From Hirundichthys speculiger (taxonomy: Eukaryota; Chordata; Actinopteri; Beloniformes; Exocoetidae), in NCBI GenBank assembly GCA_018398805.1, contig JAGFBZ010000258.1, positions 3,143,501 to 3,207,500 of the forward strand: DNA of 64,000 nt. The letters are read 5' to 3'. Shown piece by piece: positions 1-13,989 of this stretch. Under the pieces are notes generated by a model. It was not told where the DNA came from, did no database searches, and saw only the letters and a program-made list of their open reading frames with translations. The position numbers and the translations under genes were made by a program. Each line of letters starts with the position of its first letter. Positions within the stretch are counted from its first letter, which is position 1.

Positions 1-2190
1 ATATGCACAAAGTTCACACTGCAAAAATAAAATGCTTAGGTTTCACAGTCAAACGTGAATTTACAAAACATGAAACTGCATTAAATATTATATTTATGCA
101 GACATTTGATGTTTTGTCCACAGCACTTCCACCCATCATCTGAAGCACTGAATTAAAAAAAAAAAAAGGGAAACTGAGAATCTGCAAAAGTAAGAAAAAC
201 TTGGCAAAATCAAAAATATATGGTGTTAAAGTGGCATCAAGACATTTTTTTCATGTCAAAATATCAGAAAGTTTAGTTTCATTTTAAAGAATATTTGATT
301 ATTTTAGGAAGTGTCGCCTTGCTCTCTTGGTCTCCCTTCCCAACTACCTGAAAAGACCACCCGAAGCAACTTCAGGTTGCTACCCAGGGAACAATGAAAA
401 AGTTCCTTCTTGTCACTTTAAGATCAATGTATGACTTTTGCTCCAAATGAGGGCAATCAGTTCCACAATAAAGATAAGAGAGACACTAATCAGCTGGTGA
501 TAGTAATCAGCCTGTGCTGATTAAATCTGATTCCTTGAAGGTCAGTAAATATACCAAGCACCCTACGCTGGTCTGAGGGTTGCTTGGCCATCAACTGGAG
601 ACTCCCAGTGTCTGTGGCAGGGATCATTACAGGTACTCACTTTGAATTTATACCCAACTGCAAACCCTCAAGCTCTTGGCTTGGTTCCCCCCCACCCCTC
701 TCTCTTTAGTGGAGGGCAGTCAGTAAAAGTACCAGCATACTGATGAATCAATTTTTTCTTCTTTTTCTGGGTCAATGTATCATTATGATTCAGCCACCAG
801 GAAGTATGTCTTTAATGAGAAAATTTTTCCACGGTGGATAAAAAAAGGTTGTACAAATTGCTATCTTTAAGGCGAAAATAAACATATACTGGACATGTAC
901 AATGCTGCAAAGTGAACAAAAGCTGAAAGGCTAAAAATAAAACTCATCAGTTATACAGCTGGCGATATCTTTTAATGATGGACTACATCACTGTATGCCG
1001 TTAATTACAGGTGTAAAAAAAAAGTAACAAAAGAAAATAAACCGTTGAAAAGATAGGGATAAGCCATAAGAAAAAAAGAAATGAAAAAATGCAGTTGGTG
1101 CATCTCCAAACGCAATACATTTATTTGTCTTGTAAATTGAGTCTGCAGGTGATGGAGTTGATTAGATTTTTTAAGTATGGGCTCCAAATTCATTTGACAT
1201 AAAGCTTTACAAAATGTGACTGCATCAGAGCTCTCTGGCACCAAGATTAAGTTTTCTCAAAAGGTTATTCCTTGTTAAATCAGCTTGAAACACACTGCCA
1301 GATCTGTTTTTAAAGGTTTTATGTTGAGACATTTCAAAACTATCTGGCATTAACGTAGGAGAAGATGTGGTTAATAAGAAGAAAACATGGACACTCTGCG
1401 GTTAGCCGCTCTCCTTTCCTCAGCTCAATCTTCCTCCTTCCTCATCTGTCTTTGTACTTATTTTTTATTTCTCTGTTACATAAGTGTAGCACTATCCTAT
1501 TTTGCAAGTGGGAGTCAGAGGGAAGCGGCTGCAGGCCACTCTGAGTCAGAGGACAGCGAGAACTTTCATTTTAAATCCAGGGAAATATTACTTAATCCAC
1601 TGAATGACTGCTGAAAATAGTTTTAACAACACATCAGGTTCCATCTGAGCTTTTATTCCCAAACTCTCCACTCAATGCCGAACATTTAACTTTCAAATAG
1701 CCAAGTGAAGAAATCCTGCTTTGGATGCGAGTTTGTTTGTGCTACCAGCCTCATTCAGCAGGCTGCTCCTTCCCTGATGATTTTATTTCCAGTGCTCTTT
1801 TACAGTCTAATGCTATTAAAAACAAAGATGATCAGATGAACCAGCTTTACGACAACTGGGAGTCTTTCACGCAAAGAACATGAGATTATTTGACAGCTCT
1901 GTAGCTCATCAGAAAACTACCAAACCACACCACATAGCTTTTATACGCATCACAAAGTCACCACTTCAGATAAAAAAAGAAAAAAATAAGTATTAATAAG
2001 TGAATGTGCACATTAGGTTTAAAGATGAGGTTGTACATGTTCATCCTCAGTGCATCATGAATGTGAGAATGTAACACAGAAATGCAGGAAAAAGGAAAAA
2101 AGTTTCAGTCAAGCCAAATGTCAACAGTTTCTGTCATGCACAGCAGATACAAAAAAAACTTAAGCTGCAGAAGTTGGTTTATATGCATTA

Positions 2191-2256
2191 TGTTGTGTGT
2201 GTTTGTGTGGGCGCGCACGCGTGTGTGTGTGTGTGTGTGTGTGTATACACACACAT
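2191..2256 (+). repeat. (GT)n microsatellite with GCGCACGC interruption
   Basis: A run of GT units is broken by GGGCGCGCACGCG and ends in TATACACACACA. Confidence 0.95.
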
Positions 2257-2880
2257 TTGCCTCTGAGGCCAAAAGACATTTTTAGCAACAGGAAGAAAGT
2301 CTCTTTCATGCTGTTGTCTAAAATTGCACTCCTCCCTCAATGTCACACTCCTCACATTTCCTGACATATTCAAATGTTTGCTTTAACTATCACACACTGA
2401 TGGAATAAAAGAACACATGAATTATATGTTGGAAACTTGGAGGATAATTGAAAAAGAAAAGTAACCAACACTTGAAATAAACCCTGGTTTTAAGTATTTG
2501 GTGAATGTTTTTATCAGTGATGATTGGTTGGATGGATAACATCTGCTTTCTGTGGTTCACCAACTCACAACGCATTTGGTGCCATTTCCTTTTTATGAGG
2601 ACTTAAATTTGCATCCCACTTTCAATCAGGGTCCCACCTTGAGTGAATTACTTGCAAAGTAAGCATTTTTAGTGAATCTGGATTCACAGTTAAATTTATG
2701 TCAGTGAGCCTTGCAGGTGAAACCATCATCATTTCTATTTTCAATTGTATCTTCATAAGTCAGATAACATGGAACAATCCTCAACAATTGCTGATTAAAA
2801 TTATATATTAACATGAGTGTATACATTTAGTCACATTTACTGTGTTTTCTCTGATAAATGTTCCCTCCCCAATAATAGCG

Positions 2881-2896
2881 CCCCCCCCCCCCCCCC
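2881..2896 (+). repeat. poly-C tract (16 C)
   Basis: An uninterrupted run of 16 C in AT-rich surroundings. Confidence 0.95.
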
Positions 2897-2983
2897 AGGA
2901 CTTAACATGTAAATGAAGCTAACCCTAAACCTTTTTCTCAGCAATCTCAACAACTTTTTTTCTTCCCCTTATTTTAAAGAACA

Positions 2984-3704
2984 GTGGCTGCGGTTACATG
3001 ATTTTTTTTAAATTCGGAATTAAAATTAGGAATTAAATAATTCCGAATTAAACTATTTTCCTTCGAGTTTACATGGAAATAGTAATTCCGAATTAAGGTT
3101 TACATGGAAAACACGTTTGTTCGGCTTTATCCAACTCCGCTTTAGGTCTGGGGGTTGGGAAGGGTTCTGATTGGATAGGGGGGGGGGCGGACGTCTTTAC
3201 ATCTACCGGAAGAAAACAAACTTAGCTAACTGGTTAGCAACAACATTCCACTTATTTTTGACCTGGGTGGCGTCTCTATCTGCGAAACCTCCCTTCATTT
3301 AACCTGGCCGCTTTGAAAAGCTCACAATTTTTATGTTTCCTGCCATCTGTTCTTTTAATTATTTCCAGTTCCTCCAAGCTATTTATTAAATAAATCGTCT
3401 CTGCTCTTGAACACCGTTTACTGCGTGCTGCCGGAATATAAGCGTCATCGCGACAGACGGGCAAGAGAACGAGCATGCGCAGAAAGACGGGAATTAATTT
3501 AAAGAGGAATGAGTGTATACATGACCGCGGAATTACTTAATGCGGAATTAAAATGGGAATAAACCAGCCACTTACTTCGGAATTAAGTTAATTCGGAATT
3601 GACATTTTCATATGGAATTAAGTGTTTACATGGTAACTTTTATTCGGCTTTAACTTTAATTCTGAATTAAAGAGGAATTAAACTTCCCATGTAAACGCAC
3701 CCAC
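2984..3704. mobile_element. Harbinger-like inverted-repeat element with a Myb/SANT-like gene fragment
   Basis: The left end GTGGCTGCGGTTACATG and the right end, read in reverse as GTGGGTGCGTTTACATG, are inverted repeats. The interior holds many small palindromes built on TTAATTCCGAATTAA in both arms. On the - strand, 3476-3276 encodes RAETIYLINSLEELEI and KRTDGRKHKNCELF. This resembles the start of Myb/SANT-like DNA-binding domains carried by PIF/Harbinger transposons. No transposase nuclease is present, so it is a non-autonomous copy. A 3-bp target duplication is not clear. Confidence 0.6.
3276..3476 (-). pseudogene. fragment of a transposon Myb/SANT-like DNA-binding protein
   Basis: The 66-residue frame contains ETIYLINSLEELEI, then TDGRKHKNCELFKAARLNEG. 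The family usually reads like ET-x-LI...LDGRK-x-N...LF. The canonical Trp and the second and third helices are missing or unrecognisable. It lies inside the inverted-repeat element at 2984-3704. Homology is by eye. Confidence 0.4.
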
Positions 3705-4560
3705 CGCGTCTTAACATCTTGACAACTATTGCACAAATGCTAATTGAGTTGTTCTGAATACGTTGTAGAGTGATGTCATCGCAGGTCCTGAAGCCAGCCA
3801 TGAAAAAAAAAAAAAATTCTGTACACTTACTTATTAACATGCTGATTGTGACATTTTAAGAAGCAGCAAATTTAAATAAAAAATAAAATATAATTACAGC
3901 TTAATAAGTAAAACCACTTGAGATTTTATCCTGCAAGGACATTTAAATGATGTAAAGATTTTTGGAATTAAAAGGATCAAGACAAAGGCTCCCTGTTTGT
4001 GTTTTATGTGGCGCCCGAAGGCATTTATTATGAGAAATACAGAGTACAAGGACAGCACGCTAGCAAGCTATAGTTCTCTCATAGACAAATTCACCATATG
4101 GACTTGGAGATTTAAGTAGCCTAGGAGCAGCAACACTCACCAGCCCATTCTTGAGCTGACGGCCGACTGATATTAAACAAGTCAAATATCTACAGCCATT
4201 AGGTGAATCGCTATTTAAGCTACAGCCAATGAGAGACCAAGGCATCAGGTAAGGCCAACACCAGGAAGGGAAGTATGGTGTATGAAATATGATTTCCAAA
4301 GGGGAAATCAGTGAAGCACGGGGAGACGAGCACAACGTGTCATATGATTGTACCAAAAGGCAGATATTTTTCCAACAAACGATCTTTCGCACCTTCAACT
4401 CTCTGTAGCACAGATAATTTCTGCTCCTTATGTGTGCTAATCCAGTGTTTTACCCATGTTTTTCCATGTGTTCTGAAATGTTTTGTTTTTTTAATTAATC
4501 TTTTTTTTTAAGCCACAGACAGCTTGTTTGTTACCTTTGTCTGTTTTCAAATCAATTGTT

Positions 4561-4964
4561 ACCTCCGCCAAGGAGGTAATGTTTTTGCCAGTGTTTATCT
4601 GTCTTGTTTGTTTGCTTGTCTGTGTTCAAGATAACTCAAAAAGTTATGGATGGATTTTGATGAAATTTTCAGGAGTTGAGGAGAAATGTGAAAAGGAAGA
4701 ACTGATTTCATTTTGGCTGTGATCCAGAAGAAATCCTGGATTCTGGATCACTTTCAAATTTTCGATAACATTGCAATCAATGGGGCTGAAAATTTTGTTT
4801 CTCAATATCTGTCAATTATTGCCCAAAATTCATGAAATTTGACTCATCGATTGACAATGGGAACCTCTATCAAATTTCAAAGGCTGATCTGGATCTGATC
4901 CAGAACACAGATTTTATCGCAATCTGTACATCGTTATATGGTAGAACTGTTGCTTGGCGGAGGT
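4561..4964. mobile_element. short interspersed element with perfect 12-bp inverted termini
   Basis: It opens ACCTCCGCCAAG and closes CTTGGCGGAGGT, exact reverse complements. The interior includes TCAAAAAGTTATGGATGGAT and GATGAAATTTTCAGG, phrases I associate with a common interspersed family in fish. The tail CTGCGCTCTCCGAGTGC after the right terminus is also typical. No gene; superfamily not assigned. Confidence 0.6.
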
Positions 4965-7900
4965 CTGCGCTCTCCGAGTGCTTTTCTAGTTTTGTGTTAT
5001 TCTTATGCACCGTTTCCCACTTGTGTTTTGTTGAGTTCTTGATCCTGCAGTTGAGACCCTCCGTCAGAGATCAATCATATAATGTAAACAGCCAAATGAC
5101 TTTAAGACTCCGAATTTCAAACCAGCAAGTCTTGTATCTGAACAGATCAACGATTAGCCGAAAATCCCAAAAACAAGTATATTAAGCTAACAAGGGTATT
5201 AAAATCAAATCTGTCAGTACACATGAAAGCTGAGCTGAAAGACAAAAAAACTAAGTTTAGTTCCTGCTACATGCTACATGAAATAGATTTTATAGATTAA
5301 GTAATTATGAAAATACTCTATAGACCAAACAGTAAAACTTAAAATTTCACAAACAACAGTAATCATGTTAATCTGGCCTGACAAACCTAAGGTACCAACA
5401 CCCTATAATTACTGGAGTCTGATGCAATTAGGTGTTTTTTTTTTTTTTTGTTTGTTTTTTTTTCCTTTTTAACAGCTTTCAGACCACAAATCCTCTTCAT
5501 ACAGAAGCAGAGATAAAAACATTTGCAGACAACTTATCACAGAGATGCCCAATATTGCCTAATACAGGCTTATATGCAGGAAAACATAAGAAATAGTTAC
5601 TTCCTGACAAAGTTTTTCCAAGCCACACTCTTGCAGTTATCCCAAAATACATAGTGGCTTCCTGAAAGATATTTCGGGAGCAGAGCCCAGACAACAAACA
5701 CACACAACCAGAGTCATTAACTTATACGGTCACAAGAAGCAGAATTTAAAGCAGTTGGGGCTCAATGTTTTCATAGCAATCTGCCACATTAAAACTAAAT
5801 ATGATTACAGACATCGCAATTACAAAAAAAAAAAAAAAAATTGTTTTCATCCTTCCTCAATAGGAACTCTGACATTTGAAAATGTCAGTCAATAAGAAGA
5901 GCTCAATTCACCAGTGCACACAAGGCTCTCAGACAAGTTCAGACCATCTGTGGCCTTGAGGCAAGCCAAATCCTTCTGACCAGCAGTGTGCCTGAACTGA
6001 CCCATTTACAGAGAGCGCAGTCAAGTTGGACAGTGTTCATTATGTAGGCCACAGTTTATATGAGGGCTCTTGTGCTCCTGACATGACAGAATGGGTATGT
6101 ACGCATGTGATCTTCATGTTGAAAACAACAGGGTAGATTAGGGGAGGGAAAAAAATGAAAATAAAAACAGAGCACAACACTCATTCACATCTCTATCCAC
6201 ATAGATCTTAATTTGTCTGAAAAACTGAACTTTACATAGATACATTACATACATACATATGTATATATGTAAGAATAAAATAAAAACTATGATGTCAAAT
6301 GTATGTCTAGAAGCACCACTCCTATTAAAACTTGGTGTCAAATGTCTTATCTGGGCTTCAGGGCCTACAAATATTGGAATATGCCTTAATTCAACACACG
6401 TGTTCAAGCGTTTGACTGATATTCTATTAAAAATGTTCAAGGGAGAGCAACAACAGTCTAAATGACCTTTCCGCTGTTGCTGTACTCAGATCAGCTATTG
6501 GAGGATATTGAGGATATTGAGAGCTGTCTTTTGATGTTTTCCAACAACCAACCCCGAAAATTCACCACAGCTAAATGAGTGCCAAGAGTGAGGAGTGTGG
6601 AGTGTGTCTGAGCTTCTAATGGAAAGTTAGTGCGTTTGTGGAAGCGATGGGAAGGATTTGTTATAGCGGCTTTCGACATTTTATATAATTGGTTATACAA
6701 CCCAGCACCCTCTGACACTCAGTTTCTCTCCAAGACTGATTGACACACTTGAGCTTCCAATTTCCATCACAAATCATCATCATTGAAAAGGTGGTAGTTT
6801 CCATAAACCACTTCCAGTTTGTAGACAGCTCCAGGTTTTTAAAGCATCTCAGTTGTGAAGCGAAGGCTGCACCCTCACAGTTCACTCCAGGTTTAGGAAA
6901 TGACCAAGCTTAATTTGGAAAAGTCTTTAACACAAGTTTAGACATTTAACTTTAATTCAGGTTTCCTCTCACACTGTATTATAGTGCAGGTTCCCCTCCT
7001 CATTTGAATGAAAGTTCATCTACAAACTAAATTCATCTTCAGCCAAAAAAAGCAATGGCATTTTATCACACATGATGCTTTAGCTGAGCAGGTGACTGGT
7101 CATCACACATCCATTCACTTCACAGGAACTGATCAGAAAAAGACAAAAGTTGGAAAAAAGCAGTGGAGTAATTATTAATCAAACTCAGATTTGCCTCTAT
7201 TGAAACACCATCACATATCTGATTTTCCACCTCAGCTAATAACTGTCCTAGAAACCGCGCTGTAACATTGTTTTGTGAAATAGTTAAAAGTTAAGCTTAG
7301 CTAAGGGATTTAGATGGTTTAGATAAGTACGAAGATTCTGATTTGATCAACTATTATGACATTGAATCCTTCAGTTGACTTTCTGCCTCCAGCATCAACT
7401 TTTATGACCTCTCGAGACTGAATCCTCATAGTACATTAAGAGTTGACACAGTTTCTTTGACAGTCTCATTGGTTCAGCTGAGCAAAATAAATTAAGGTCA
7501 GCTGATGCCGTGTAGGTTTCCAAAGCCTGGTGATGTGTAACTGTATACGATCCCTTATCCCTCCATCAAACTGCAACCGCATCAGTGGACTAGACTTTAA
7601 GAGCGACATTAGAGTGTCATTTTATAGACATAAGCAATGAAGTGACATCTTTTATCTTCTTACAAATCAAGAAAAAAGTTGCATCGTTTGAAAAATATAT
7701 TATCTTTAGCCGGCTTTTAATCTGTCTCACATGTATCCTTTGAACATGAAAAAAAAATGCACCACTAATTTCTGCCTAATGTTCATTAGATAAGATTAAA
7801 GCGCACAAGCTTCAAACAAGTTTCACGAGGCACTGACCTCTATGAGAACTGGCTCAAAGCTACATTTTTACTTATTTTATTAACTCAAGAGCAGGTCTTT

Positions 7901-9033
7901 TAAAACTGTAGGTAAAAGGGAAAAAAAAGATTTTCCTTCCATTTAGCTGAAAATACAAACTGACAACAGTGTCAGGTGTCTTTGAGAACACCTCATGAAA
8001 ACTTGAAGACAGGAGGAGTCCTCCTTCACGTGTCCAGTAACTTGTGACTGTAACACTAGCTGCTCTCACTGTATCTGGCTCCTCCATGTTTCATGAGAAC
8101 AGCCTCTCTCACTTCGCTGGCTGAAGCCATGTGCGTGCATTTTAAATAGGTGTGCGAGTGAGTTTGCATGCCCACAGGAAATACAAAGCTGCTGAATAGA
8201 TGATGAAAGGTCAAAGGACGGGAACTCAAAGAAAGTGTTGGAACTCAAACAAGGTGTTGGGGGTCAGTGACTCCCTCACCATCTCAAATGACACCAAACA
8301 ATTCAGAACGTAACCTCTGTAACATTTACTGTAAGTGACCAGGACCCATTAATTTGTAAAACACCAATAACACACTTGTAAAACCCATTACTGATTGATG
8401 CCACAGCGCATACACAAACGAAGAAATGCAGAGGGTGCAAATTTATTATTATTTTATTTTATGAAAACTGCACAACCTAAAACATTTTATGTACATTTGA
8501 GCTGGTCAACACAAGTGTTGGTACAGAACATGAAAAAGGCCAATCATTTATGGCAGTTGGAAATAATCCAGTCAATTTAGACAAGGTGATCTTGTCCTGA
8601 ATAAAAGACATTAAAGAGGAGAAAAGTTTTAATTTTGCAAGTTAAGGCGAAATTCTCACCAGTTTTAAATAAGGTGACTTAACTGCACAAGCCTTTTCGG
8701 CTTTTAAAACTATAAAAAGTTATAACTATAATAAAGTTTCGCTACTATTCAGTCCACACACCACAGAACCTGCAGCCAATTGTAGCTCATACACCTGCTC
8801 TCAAATTGGGTTTTTTGAGCTTCAGCTTCAGAGGAGGATCTCCCCAAGGATGAGGGAAACCACCTGTTATGTAACTGAACCGTACCTGGTGGAGACGACG
8901 TAAGTGCACAGTGACTGGCTGAATGCAGAAGTGCAACACTGGTACAGTTACATGTTCCAGTCCACAATTACAAGGAAATTAACAGGGACGTACTTATCAG
9001 CAGCCAGGACTTTTGTTTTGTTGTTTTTTTTTT

Positions 9034-9081
9034 TCAATTCAAATATACTTTATTGATCCCCCAAGGGGGAAATTCAAGAAA
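9034..9081. repeat. LINE/SINE 3'-tail-like stub, copy 1
   Basis: AATATACTTTATTGATCCCC and CAAGGGGGAAATTCAAG recur at 39677-39725. This is a common teleost retroposon tail containing a small GGGG/CCCC hairpin, read here as the reverse complement of the tail. No coding part remains. Confidence 0.55.
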
Positions 9082-12000
9082 TCATTTTCTAATTAGCAAA
9101 TAAACATTAAAACGTCTTTTTCATCTTCAACCTCACCTGGCTGTTTCCAGAGGTAGAGGAACTGCAGAAATCTATTTATCAACGTCTTAAATGTTTTTTC
9201 TAATTTATTCACAAAGTACAAGACATAAGGGACCACAAAATGCTTAACAGTTTTGTGTTAAGTTCAAATGTAGAGAAGTTACACAGAAACTGTGTCAGAC
9301 AGGAAACTAATAACCACAGATGAACTGAAAGTCGTGCACATGCACTCTGCTGATGCTGACTGTAAACTAGCTTCTCAGTCTGGTCCACACACACAGACTG
9401 AGAAAAAAGGTTTCTTTGCTTGTATGTGCGCTCCTCTAAGGGGAAGTATAGCTTCACAGTTTCATGCTTTTTTTCATCCATCCCTTCTCAGACAAAGTTC
9501 AATGTCAAAAGAACCCAGGGTTTAGAGGCTTGCAGCAGAAAAACAAATTGTATGTGTTGAGTTTGGAAATGGGGGGCTGCAAACTTGTAAACATGCAAAG
9601 CATTCCTGCTCTCAATCTCAAAACACACACAAACCTCACCTCTGGTCAGGCCGTGTAGAGGGGAGAGAGCATAAATCTAAACCAGCAGCAGCAGTGTGTG
9701 TGAGACATGCTTCAACATACTGGGAGAAACAACATGGGTGGGGAAAAAGGCCTTAAATTTATCCTCTGAAATAGGGCTTACATAATGAAGCTGCATGAAT
9801 AGACGTGGGTGTAATTTTCTGCCTCTACGCACTACACTCTCTCAGAAACAGTCATGATTAACAAAGGATCTCAACAGTCCGCCCCCAGCAGCACGGATCC
9901 AGTAGCAACTCTGGAGACCAACATCTCCAACAGCAACATGCCTTCTTTACTTGCATCAGTTATCCCTCAGAGTGGCCTTCTTCATAATTGAAACTTGACA
10001 ATAGCAGGTAACTTGTGATATGAAGCTCTGTAGGAGAATTTTACATATTAAAAAAAAAAAAAAAAGCAAACTGAGATCGAGATTTCTGGAATTAGATACG
10101 TCACAGAATCCTGCAAATTTTCCACTTGTAATAGAGGGAATTCCAGCACACATTTACAGCAACATTTTTTAATAATGCTAGGTCAACATGGGAAGCAGTG
10201 AGGAATGCAGGAAGAAACTGTCAATCCTGTTAAACACACCTTGCATGCTCTCTCTCTCTCCCCCTGTACAGAGCTACAAGCTCGAGCAGCTGCTCCAGAC
10301 TCGCTGTAAAATATAGAAAGAAGTTTGACTGATTTTAACATGAAGGCACAGTTGCAGTTCTGCAACAAGCAAGCCATGTTTGGTCTTTCAGTATTTCACG
10401 CAAGCAGCATGACAGGAGGAAAGAGGTTCAGTCGATGTTAGATAAAGTAAATGTCAAGTCGGTTCCTCTTGCTGTAGCAAAAGACAACACAAGAGAGCTG
10501 CTGATTCATCTACAAGTTCAGGATGTTGAAGAAATGGGCTTTTCTTCAGAAAGGTTTTCAGGTCTGGGTTAGTTGACTATTACACTACTAAGTACGGGTC
10601 TTGACTGTTGTTGCATGGCTGCAGCACAAAGTTTCGGGAAGTTTTCCAAGAATGAAACAAGTCCTTGCCTTGGGGTAGGCACTTTACCGTGGCCACAAAA
10701 CACTGCTGGGAGGGTGATGTTGTTGAGTCAATGCTGACTGGGTATGCTGCACACAGAAAAGCAGCAACCATCTTAGCTTCTATGTGTATATTATTATTGT
10801 AGTTTGCTTTTTGCACCTACTTGGCATTTACATCGATGTTGCATAAAAAATGATTACGCCACAATTGGACCAGTAGATCCAGTCATGGTCCTGCACTGTA
10901 AGGAGACAGTAGCTGGAAGGACCGAGGTGGAGGCTGTTTTTTTTTTTTTTTTTTTTTAAACAGCTCTAACCTGCTACATTTTAACAGAAACCCAGTTTCT
11001 GTTAAAAAAAAAGATTTAAACTAGCTACTTTAAAAGGTAGCTAATTTAAATCTGTGGTTATTTAAACTCTTTATTTCTTCTTAGCACAGTATACAACATT
11101 TGTCTTAAAATCTAACACCTCACATAAAACAACTTAAATTACTGCAAGGAAATTGTTTTAAATCGCGTGCAAAAAGAAATGTTAAGCTAAGAGTAGAAAC
11201 TTATAAATGCATCTTATTTGCAAAGTCAAGCAAACAGCATTGGGAGCCGACTCTGTGTTGAATCATGCAGCAGTGACCTGTGGCCTCTCTGCAGTCTCTA
11301 TATAGCAATTATGTACAAACATGTAAAAGGTCATGTCAGCAAGGTCAGCAGTTGCCATGTCAACGTCAATGTGACGTCTAAAGAATGAGACAGCATGGAA
11401 AGGTCTGATATGGCCAACCAAAATCTCTTGATATCCATTCAACATGACAACACTGAAACTGGGATTTTGAAATACAGTTTCACCCCGCCCAGAGTTTCTT
11501 AAAAATATTTCTTTTCAGTGGGTTAAAAAAACAAAACTATGACTTCTAAGTGAATGATGTGTGCAAATATAGTGGTGCAAACGTGCATTTATAAAGCCAC
11601 CCCTGTTTTCTGTGGATGCCTAACCATGATGTAAGATGACTTGCACTGTTATAAATCATTCAGAGAAAACCTTCATATTGGAGAACAGAAACAAAACGTG
11701 TTCCAAGGCGAGAATAGGACAACATAGGAGCTAGTTTCATATTACAGCGACAAATAAAACCACAAATGTAATTTTTTCTTCAAAACAACTATAATAGAAC
11801 TATTCATCAGAGATTTAAGCATCATGGGTTTTCCACATCTCATGCAGATGACTTGAATGTATAGATTAACTTGTTTCTGTAGTTCAGGATTCAAGTAAAA
11901 AAAACAAAATCACGTGGACTCTCAGTACATCTGCTTTGCACGGGTGATTTTCTGTGCTTTTTGTGGTCATACCTCTTCTCTAGACTCTGAGCACGTAAAG

Positions 12001-12346
12001 ACTGTCAAACAAAAGACTTGTTGTGCTTCTGCTGATTTACAGCTGCTCCACTGGAACAAATTACAGCATTATTGCATGATGTGCAATGAGCCTGCATAGT
12101 TTCTAGTGGTAGCCCACACAACTTTAACTCGAGCAAAGCTTTGCTCAAGAAGAATAACCAATAACCCTCAGGGTCATAGCAGCTATCATCAGTAGGATAA
12201 TCCAGACTGCTGGCACTGGTTCCAAGAGACTATAGTTTTATGTAAATCACAGCTCCATGAAGGGATGAGCATTGCATACCAACTCAGACTATGAATGGTT
12301 TAATATGTGGCATTTATTAATTAAATTTATTAAATGATGCAACTAG

Positions 12347-13989
12347 TAGGGGTGTAACGATACATCAATCCACATCGATACATCGATTAATTAATTAACG
12401 ATCCAATTACACTGATGCACAATGACATCGATCCACATCGCCATCTTTAAGATACGACTTTATTTTGAAATTCAAATAGCACGTCTGTGTTTCTTGCGCA
12501 CCTCCGCCACCTTCAGACAACGTGAAGGGTTGCGTCATGGCTAGCGCGAGCAGCCATGGAAAGGACGATGATGACGATATACGCTCACCTCTTGGAAATA
12601 AATCGGCGGTGTGGAAATATTTCGGATTCCGACACAACACAGAACACAACGAACTTGGCCGAAGCACGGCCTTGACCCCCATGCTAGCTCCGCTGTAACC
12701 GTGTCAGATGTCACGCCAGCTTTGACGAGTTTCTTTCCAAAAATGCTGAGCAACAACTCAAAAAGAGCCATGAGGGTCACAGGTGCCATTTCATATTTCA
12801 TTTGTAAAGATATGAGACCTTACAGTGTTGTCGAAAACGATGTTTTTCGTGAACTACTACATACTCTGGAGCGTTATTATAAAATACCCTCAAGGCAGCA
12901 CTTCAGTGAAACTTGCATACCGAGACTGTATAATGACGTTAAAGAAGAAGTTAAACGTGAGTTATTGCCTGCAGACAGAGTCACTATCACTACAGACGGA
13001 AGGACGTCCTGTACAACAGAAGCCTATATAACTGTGACCTGTCATCACATTGACAACGACTAGCAAATGAAGAATTATGTTCTTCAAACATGGATTTTGA
13101 ACGACCCGCACACAGGAGTAAAACTTGTCATGGTTTTGATGGAGGCATGCAAGGAGTGGAACATAGCAGACAAAAATCCTGCGCTTGTAACAGATACCGC
13201 CAGCAACATGTCCGTCGCCAGAGCAGAGGAAAATCTGTTACCACATATTAAATGCTTCGGACATACTATAAACTTGGCCACAAAGAAAGGCCTGAATACA
13301 AATACAAAAGAATATGTGGAATTGTTTACATCTGTTTTGTTCCAACTGAAATTTCTTATTTGTTTGGCTAAGGAAAATGTTTATCCCAAGAAGTAGTGGA
13401 TACAGGATATAGTAGCTATGATGCAGGATGATTGAACTGCATTTGGAAGAATGGGTTAAGGAGTGACCTTGGTTAAGTTCTGTTTAAAAGTGTTTTGTTT
13501 GAGACACACAAAAAAAGAGAAGGATTACACAAAATTCCTGCCTTAATTTATATAAAAAGGACTTGGAGTTCTTTCAGTTTTGTTTTATAGGATGTGAATT
13601 GTTCTGTATTGAAAGGTCGACAAGGGCTCTTTAAGTTAACTGATAAAAAAAAGCACTTAAAGATGAGAAATGTGAGACTACAGTAAACAAGTGGTCTATT
13701 TTTATTTTTATTTACTGAAGAAGAGTTCTGTTTACACTGTTTATTTAATACCTGAAAGACCCTAGAAATCAAATGGTCAAATCATATTTCAGTTGTTTTT
13801 TGTGAGTTGATATAAATGTAAATAATTGTGAGATGGGCATATGAAATCGCATCATATCAATCGCAGGCTTGTGAATTGAATTGAAATCGTTTTGTGACAG
13901 ACTTGGATGATATCAGCAAACATCGTCTTGTCATCTAAACATATCAACATCATATCATATCGTGATGAAGCTGGTGATTTACACCCATA
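12347..13989 (+). mobile_element. hAT DNA transposon copy with 8-bp target duplication
   Basis: Termini TAGGGGTGTAAC and TTTACACCCATA are inverted repeats with one mismatch over the first eleven bases. Flanks GCAACTAG (12339-12346) and GCGACTAG (13990-13997) form the 8-bp target duplication expected for hAT, with one change. The single change and the broken transposase show an old insertion. About 1.64 kb, so shorter than an autonomous element. Confidence 0.85.
12537..13396 (+). pseudogene. hAT (ZBED-type) transposase relic
   Basis: The first piece starts at 12537 and contains SAVWKYFGF, the entry to a BED zinc finger, but the cysteine/histidine finger is missing and the frame soon stops. 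Another frame carries SYFICKDMRPYSVVENDVF, then RVTITTDGRTSCTTEAY (first catalytic-region block). A TAG codon follows at 13061, and the same frame continues with ALVTDTASNMSVA and CFGHTINLA, both typical of the RNase-H-like core. The C-terminal dimerisation region is absent. At least one frame change, one in-frame stop and a deletion make it non-functional. Confidence 0.8.

Noticed and set aside
4060..4398. 112-residue - strand open frame.
   Set aside because: No recognisable domain and no splice or promoter context; composition is like its surroundings.
9380..9440. Peptide ERTYKQRNLF on the - strand resembles a short phtf2 motif (ERTYKQR).
   Set aside because: Neighbouring residues on both sides do not match PHTF2, there is no donor after the segment, and no earlier phtf2 exon lies upstream. 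Treated as chance.
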